Source: Flavobacteriales bacterium UBA5933 (GTDB taxonomy: Bacteria; Bacteroidota; Bacteroidia; Flavobacteriales; Weeksellaceae). From it: DNA of 9,977 nt. This document shows, piece after piece, positions 5,010-9,977 of this stretch (the stretch's first letter is position 1; each line of letters begins with the position of its first letter). The notes beneath the pieces were generated by a model. That model was not told where the DNA came from. It saw nothing but the letters and a program-made list of their open reading frames with translations, and ran no database searches. Both the position numbers and the translations under genes were made by a program. Where the stretch lies: positions 1-9,977 of the forward strand of contig DJDD01000120.1 of NCBI GenBank assembly GCA_002430925.1, in the 5' to 3' direction.

Positions 5010-8000
5010 ATGGCATTTAACGAAGATTCAAGGGTTAAAATACCTGCTATTTTACACTTATGCAGACTAGGTTATCAATATATATCTTTAGGGAATCAAA
5101 ATAGAATAGAAGAAAATAATATCTTTCCCGCTATTTTTTTGCCTAAAATAGCCGAGCTTAATGGTATTACTGAAATAGAAGCACAAAGAATCTTAGATGA
5201 GATTAATTTAGAACTTGATTACGAAGATCTTGGAAAAAAGTTTTACGAAAGATTAATTTCTACTTCAGGAATTAAGCTGATTGATTTTAATAATTTTTCT
5301 AACAATACATTTCACGTTACTACAGAATTAACTTGTAAATCGGGTGATGAAGAATATAGACCAGACATTACTATTTTGATTAATGGGATGCCTTTAGCCT
5401 TTGTAGAAGTTAAAAAACCGCATAATAAAGAAGGCGTAATTGCTGAAAGAAAACGTATTAATCAACGATTTGGGAATAAACATTTCAGAAGGTTTGTTAA
5501 TGCGACCCAATTGATGGTTTTCTCTAATAATATGCATTACGAAGATGGTATTGTTGAGCCTATTTTTGGAGCTTACTATGCGACTGCGGCTTATAACAAT
5601 GTATCATTCAATTATTTTAGAGAGGATTTAGATTATCCTGTTCAACAGCGTTTATTAGAACTTACAGAAGAGCAAGAGGTTGCTATTTTAAAAGATAATA
5701 ATCAGATCGTTATTAAAAATAATAATGATTTTATAACCAATAAAAAACCAGATACACCTACCAATGCTATTTTAACTTCTTTATTCAGTAAAGAGAGATT
5801 ACAGTTTATTTTACAGTTCGCCATTGCTTATGTAGAAGAAGAAGATAAAGGCAGAACCGTTTTACAAAAGCACATTATGCGTTATCCTCAGATCTTCGCT
5901 ACTAAAGCTATTGTTGCAAAGTTGGATAATGGAGAAAACAAAGGTATTATTTGGCATACACAAGGTTCTGGAAAGACTGCTTTGGCTTTTTACAATGTAA
6001 AACATCTAACGCAATACTTTGCTAAAAAGCAAATTATCCCTAAGTTTTACTTTATTGTAGACCGATTGGATCTATTGATACAAGCTTCTACAGAATTTTC
6101 TAACAGAGGCTTAAAAGTCAACCAAGTTAATTCTAGAAACGAGTTTATCAATGACATGAAAGTGGTTGGTGCTATTCATAATGATAGTGGTATACCAGAA
6201 ATAACAGTGGTGAATATCCAAAAGTTCTCTGAAGATGCTACGGTTGCTACGGATGTCAATTACGACATCAATATTCAACGTGTGTTTTTCTTGGATGAAG
6301 CCCATCGTTCTTATAATCCAAAAGGGAATTATTTGGCGAACTTGATTAATGCTGATAAAAAAGCCATCAAAATTGCCTTAACGGGTACGCCGTTGCTGAA
6401 AGAAGTAGCTAAGGAATACGATTCTAAATTACTTTTTGGAAACTATATCCATAAGTATTATTACAATATGTCTATCGCAGATGGTTATACTTTAAGATTG
6501 ATCCGAGAGCAAATAGAAGGTACTTTCAAAATGCAAATGCAAAATGTGATTGAAGAAATCAAAGTTTTGAAAGGTGATATTACAGCTAGAGATATTTACA
6601 AAAACGAAAAATTTGCATCTCCTATGTTGGATTATATCTGCAAAGACTTAATTAAGTTCAGAAAAGATCAACAAGATGCTTCTTTAGGTGGAATGGTTGT
6701 GTGTGATTCTGCAGATCAAGCTAAAGAGTTATTCCGTTTGTTTCAAGAAAGATATGGCGAGCAAGAAACGGACGCTAGTGTTTTGATGGCTGCAGAACCA
6801 AAAGTAAAATATGGCCATACAGAAGAACCACAATTAACAGCTGCTTTAATATTACATGATGAGAATGATAAACAAATAAGAAAAGAACTGGTTAAAGCTT
6901 ATAAAAAAGGCGGTGTAGATATTCTATTTGTTTACAATATGCTATTGACAGGTTTTGATGCTAAACGTTTGAAAAAACTGTATTTGGCAAGAGTTATTCA
7001 GGATCATAATTTGTTGCAAACGCTAACACGTGTTAATAGACCTTACAAAAAGTATCAATATGGTTATGTCGTAGATTTTGCAGATATTTCTAAAGCTTTT
7101 GATCGTACCAACAAATTGTATTTTGATGAATTGCAAAATCAATTGGGAGATGAAATGGAGATGTACAGCCATCTTTTTAAATCTGAGGAAGAGATTAAGC
7201 AAGAAATGTCGGATATCAAAGAAACTTTGTTTCATTATGATACCCAAAACAAAGAAATATTTTCTCAACAAATTGCAGAACTGAATGATAAAAAGCAATT
7301 AACGGAACTAATAAAAGCTTTACAAACAGCCAAAGAACTTAAAAATTTAATTGCGATTAATGGTTATGAAGCTTTGGGTGGAATTGCTGATTTTGAATTG
7401 CTAAATCGTTTGTTAATAGAAGCAAGAGGAAGATTGGATAATCTGAATATGCTGGAAAGTATTGGTAAAGAAGAAACTAACCAAAACTTACTAAATGAAG
7501 CTTTAGAAGATATTATTTTTCAGTTTGTAAAAGTAGATGAGAGCGAATTGGTGCTGGCTGATGAGTTCAAAAATATACTTAGAAATGCAAGAGAATCTTT
7601 GCAAGGAAATTTTGATCCTGCTGATCCTGAATTTATCAGTTTGAAGGCTGAATTAGAAAGGATTTTCAAAAAGAAAAACCTTAATGAGGTTACACAGCAA
7701 GATATGGTAGAAAATATGCATCTTCTACAAAAAATATATGACCAAGCTAAAGAATTAAATCGTAAAAATGCATTGCTAAGAGCAAAGTACGAGCAAGATG
7801 AAAAATATGCGAGAATCCACAAAAGATTAATGGATAAAAGCATTTTGAATGCTAAAGAAATACAATTGCATAATGCACTAATGCAAGTGAAACAACAAGT
7901 AGATGAAACCATTGGTAACCAAGCTGAAATGGTACATAACGAAGCCTACTTCAAAAAATACCTGATGACTTTGGTTATCAATGAATTTAAAAAGAAAGAG

Positions 8001-8084
8001 AAAATTGATCTTGATTATAAAACAACAGAAAATATCAATCAATTAATCTCTCAAGAATATATACAACAGTATTACAATAAATAA
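5010..8084 (+). CDS. hsdR: Type I restriction enzyme, R (restriction/translocase) subunit
   Basis: The 1024-residue protein has the full HsdR layout. The N-terminal PD-(D/E)xK nuclease domain carries RPDITIL (Asp119) and FVEVKKP (Glu133, Lys135). The SF2 translocase follows: Walker A GSGKT (319-323), DEAHRSY (429-435), LTGTP (457-461), TGFDAKRLKKLY (about 648-659) and motif VI QTLTRVNRPY (670-679). The last about 300 residues are helical and charged, the region that docks on the methylase core. HsdR pulls DNA past the bound complex using ATP and cuts far from the recognition site. All visible catalytic residues are intact, and length and layout resemble EcoR124-type subunits. It starts at ATG 5010 and leads an R-M-S operon, with only 2 bp between its stop and hsdM. 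It diverges from the HNH-HIT pair. Confidence 0.95.
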   Translation: MAFNEDSRVKIPAILHLCRLGYQYISLGNQNRIEENNIFPAIFLPKIAELNGITEIEAQRILDEINLELDYEDLGKKFYERLISTSGIKLIDFNNFSNNTFHVTTELTCKSGDEEYRPDITILINGMPLAFVEVKKPHNKEGVIAERKRINQRFGNKHFRRFVNATQLMVFSNNMHYEDGIVEPIFGAYYATAAYNNVSFNYFREDLDYPVQQRLLELTEEQEVAILKDNNQIVIKNNNDFITNKKPDTPTNAILTSLFSKERLQFILQFAIAYVEEEDKGRTVLQKHIMRYPQIFATKAIVAKLDNGENKGIIWHTQGSGKTALAFYNVKHLTQYFAKKQIIPKFYFIVDRLDLLIQASTEFSNRGLKVNQVNSRNEFINDMKVVGAIHNDSGIPEITVVNIQKFSEDATVATDVNYDINIQRVFFLDEAHRSYNPKGNYLANLINADKKAIKIALTGTPLLKEVAKEYDSKLLFGNYIHKYYYNMSIADGYTLRLIREQIEGTFKMQMQNVIEEIKVLKGDITARDIYKNEKFASPMLDYICKDLIKFRKDQQDASLGGMVVCDSADQAKELFRLFQERYGEQETDASVLMAAEPKVKYGHTEEPQLTAALILHDENDKQIRKELVKAYKKGGVDILFVYNMLLTGFDAKRLKKLYLARVIQDHNLLQTLTRVNRPYKKYQYGYVVDFADISKAFDRTNKLYFDELQNQLGDEMEMYSHLFKSEEEIKQEMSDIKETLFHYDTQNKEIFSQQIAELNDKKQLTELIKALQTAKELKNLIAINGYEALGGIADFELLNRLLIEARGRLDNLNMLESIGKEETNQNLLNEALEDIIFQFVKVDESELVLADEFKNILRNARESLQGNFDPADPEFISLKAELERIFKKKNLNEVTQQDMVENMHLLQKIYDQAKELNRKNALLRAKYEQDEKYARIHKRLMDKSILNAKEIQLHNALMQVKQQVDETIGNQAEMVHNEAYFKKYLMTLVINEFKKKEKIDLDYKTTENINQLISQEYIQQYYNK

Positions 8085-8086
8085 AA

Positions 8087-9703
8087 ATGACACAAGATAT
8101 TAACTTTATTACCAAGACCAAAGATTTGATAGACAACCTAAAAAGTGTTTGTGCTAACTACGGTTTAGGAAATGATGGAAACGAATTCAAAATTATTACT
8201 CAGATCTTTCTATATAAGTTTTTGAATGATAAATTTAGATATGCTATAAAACAAGAACAACCCGAAATAGCTGAAGCTGAAAACTTCTCCAAAGCTTTGT
8301 TGGCAATGGACGAAGATGAGTATCAATTCCTTTTGGCAAGTTTGGATCCTAATATCCCAAGGTTAAGACCAGAACATTTGATCTCGCATTTATTCTCTAT
8401 CCAAAATGATAGCGATTTTGCTAAGACTTTTGATGATACATTGCGTCAAATATCTATAGAAAATGCAGATGTTTTCTCTGTAAAATCATTTAGTGGAGCA
8501 AAAGATGTTTTGTTTGATGAATTGACGCAGTTTATCTCTGATTCTTCTCAACGTGATGCTTTTGCAAAAGCTTTAATCAACAAATTGTTCGAATTCTCTT
8601 TTGAGGAGATGTTTGTACAGAAATACGATTTCTTTGCGACGATATTCGAATACTTAATCAAAGATTATAATACCGATAGTGGTGGTAAATATGCCGAATA
8701 CTACACACCACATGCTGTAGCACGTATTATGGCTCAGATTCTTGTGCCCGAACCTGTAAAAGCAGTAAAATGTTATGATCCAAGTGCGGGATCTGGAACT
8801 TTATTGATGAGTTTGGCGCATCAAATTGGAGAGCAAAACTGTACCATTTATTCGGAAGATATTTCTCAGAAATCGAGTAATATGTTGCGTCTTAATTTGG
8901 TGTTGAATAATTTAACACATTCTATCCCCAATATCATTAAGACGAATACTATTGCACAGCCAAATTATTTGGATACCAAGTTTGATTATATTGTGTCTAA
9001 TCCGCCATTTAAGTTAGATTTCTCAGACTTTGTAGAAGATTTGCACAAAGATGCTTTTAAACTACGTTTTTTTGCAGGTATCCCAAATGTACCAAAGTCA
9101 AAGAAAGAATCTATGGCCATTTATGTTTTGTTTATACAGCACATTATGCATAGCCTTAGCGACAAAGGACAAGCGGCTATTGTAGTACCAACAGGTTTTA
9201 TTACGGCACAAAGTGGCATTGAGAAAAAGATACGCGAACGTATGATTACAAACGGCTGGTTGCGTGGTGTGGTATCTATGCCATCTAATATTTTTGCGAG
9301 TACAGGAACCAATGTATCTGTTTTATTTTTGGACAAAAATGCAGATAGTGAACATATTGTATTAATGGATGCTTCTAAATTGGGTAAAACCGTGAAAGAA
9401 GGCAAAAACCAACGTATGGTATTGACAGCCGAGGAAGAAACACAGATTATTGATACATTTAACCAAAAAGAAGCGGTAGAAGATCTATCTGTTGTGGTGA
9501 GTAAAGAAGATATTGCAGAGAAAAATTACAGTTTCTCGGCAGGGCAATATTTTGAGGTGAAGATAGAATATGTAGACATTACACCAGAAGAGTTTACAGC
9601 TAAAATGAATGGTTTTGAAAGCCGTTTGGCAAATTTGTTTGCAGAAGGTAAGAGTTTGGATAATGAGATTCAGAACCAATTAAAAGGATTGAAGTATGAA
9701 TAA
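8087..9703 (+). CDS. hsdM: Type I restriction system DNA adenine methyltransferase (M subunit)
   Basis: The 538-residue protein has an HsdM N-terminal helical domain (about 8-150, with KIITQIFLYKFLNDKF) and an N6-adenine methyltransferase domain (about 170-470). The AdoMet-binding motif I is DPSAGSGT (231-238) and the catalytic motif IV is NPPF (305-308). GGKYAEYYTPHAVARIM (around 200-216) is the typical segment before motif I. The C-terminal region (about 490-538) includes a helix with FESRLANLF that likely contacts HsdS. With HsdS it forms the M2S methylase that marks host DNA; with HsdR it forms the restriction complex. Nothing is truncated. Its last 8 bases overlap the start of hsdS, so the two are translationally coupled. 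Confidence 0.96.
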   Translation: MTQDINFITKTKDLIDNLKSVCANYGLGNDGNEFKIITQIFLYKFLNDKFRYAIKQEQPEIAEAENFSKALLAMDEDEYQFLLASLDPNIPRLRPEHLISHLFSIQNDSDFAKTFDDTLRQISIENADVFSVKSFSGAKDVLFDELTQFISDSSQRDAFAKALINKLFEFSFEEMFVQKYDFFATIFEYLIKDYNTDSGGKYAEYYTPHAVARIMAQILVPEPVKAVKCYDPSAGSGTLLMSLAHQIGEQNCTIYSEDISQKSSNMLRLNLVLNNLTHSIPNIIKTNTIAQPNYLDTKFDYIVSNPPFKLDFSDFVEDLHKDAFKLRFFAGIPNVPKSKKESMAIYVLFIQHIMHSLSDKGQAAIVVPTGFITAQSGIEKKIRERMITNGWLRGVVSMPSNIFASTGTNVSVLFLDKNADSEHIVLMDASKLGKTVKEGKNQRMVLTAEEETQIIDTFNQKEAVEDLSVVVSKEDIAEKNYSFSAGQYFEVKIEYVDITPEEFTAKMNGFESRLANLFAEGKSLDNEIQNQLKGLKYE

Positions 9704-9977
9704 AATTAAATTAAAAAATGTAATTGCTGAATTTATTGTGCCTATGAGAGATAAACCCAAATCATTTGATGGGTTAACTCCATGGTGTAGAATAGAAGAT
9801 ATTGAAGGTAAGTATATTTATAGAAGTATTTCTAATCAAAATGTTTCGGATAATACTATACAAGAAATGAATTTGAAAGTTTATCCTATTGGCACTCTAT
9901 TATTTAGCTGTAGTGCTTCAATTGGAAAAACTGCAATAACTAAATCTAAATTATGTAGTAACCAAACATTTATAGGA
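9696..9977 (+). CDS. hsdS: Type I restriction specificity (S) subunit, N-terminal part
   Basis: The ATG at 9696 overlaps the end of hsdM by 8 bases, and the frame stays open to the window edge (94 codons). The visible part is the start of the first target recognition domain: TPWCRIEDIEGKYI, then YPIGTLLFSCSASIGKTAI, then CSNQTFIG. These blocks are typical of HsdS TRDs, which read one half of a split DNA target. Its conserved helices, second TRD and any repeats for domain swapping lie outside the window. The recognition sequence cannot be inferred from this part. Confidence 0.92.
   Translation, partial: MNKIKLKNVIAEFIVPMRDKPKSFDGLTPWCRIEDIEGKYIYRSISNQNVSDNTIQEMNLKVYPIGTLLFSCSASIGKTAITKSKLCSNQTFIG

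Noticed and set aside
5010..8084. A possible frameshift or phase-variable tract in hsdR.
   Set aside because: The frame is continuous with all motifs in order, and no long homopolymer or short tandem repeat tract was seen in it.

Overview
The window is AT-rich, uses Bacteroidota-style expression signals (TAnnTTTG -7 boxes, no Shine-Dalgarno-type leaders) and carries protein families typical of Flavobacteriia. I read it as an accessory island of a flavobacterium (Flavobacterium, Chryseobacterium or Elizabethkingia relatives); the genus cannot be fixed from the sequence. No rRNA, tRNA or CRISPR array is seen.

Positions 1-2850 look like the replication and excision core of an integrative or mobilizable element. 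There is the 3' end of an unidentified gene (1-84), a small excisionase-like HTH protein (163-441), two strong inverted repeats (444-469 and 485-539), a VapE-type P-loop ATPase (556-1710), an iteron-like region (1718-1904) and a Toprim primase-like protein (1931-2803). A GC-rich imperfect hairpin just past the primase (2812-2844) is a possible oriT. No relaxase or MobC gene follows it, so in this window the element is incomplete or decayed.

Positions 2804-3390 contain no intact gene but do contain two gene relics. One is a small protein with two in-frame stops (2938-3192). The other is the N-terminal piece of a calcineurin-like metallophosphoesterase (3173-3337). Both seem to have lost their ATG starts. 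A 15-bp direct repeat (2793-2807 and 3327-3341) brackets this segment.

Positions 3391-4784, on the minus strand, hold a translationally coupled pair: an HNH-type protein and a HIT-family nucleotide hydrolase. The HNH protein has lost the cysteine zinc ligands that I recall for its family. The pair is a candidate accessory or defence module.

Positions 5010-9977, on the plus strand, hold a type I restriction-modification operon, hsdR-hsdM-hsdS. Nuclease, helicase and methyltransferase motifs are intact, and hsdS runs off the end of the window. The proteins would form an R2M2S complex that methylates adenine in a bipartite target and restricts unmodified DNA. Overall, a mobile-element replication core lies beside a decay zone and then a defence cluster, as expected for a defence island with turnover of cargo genes.
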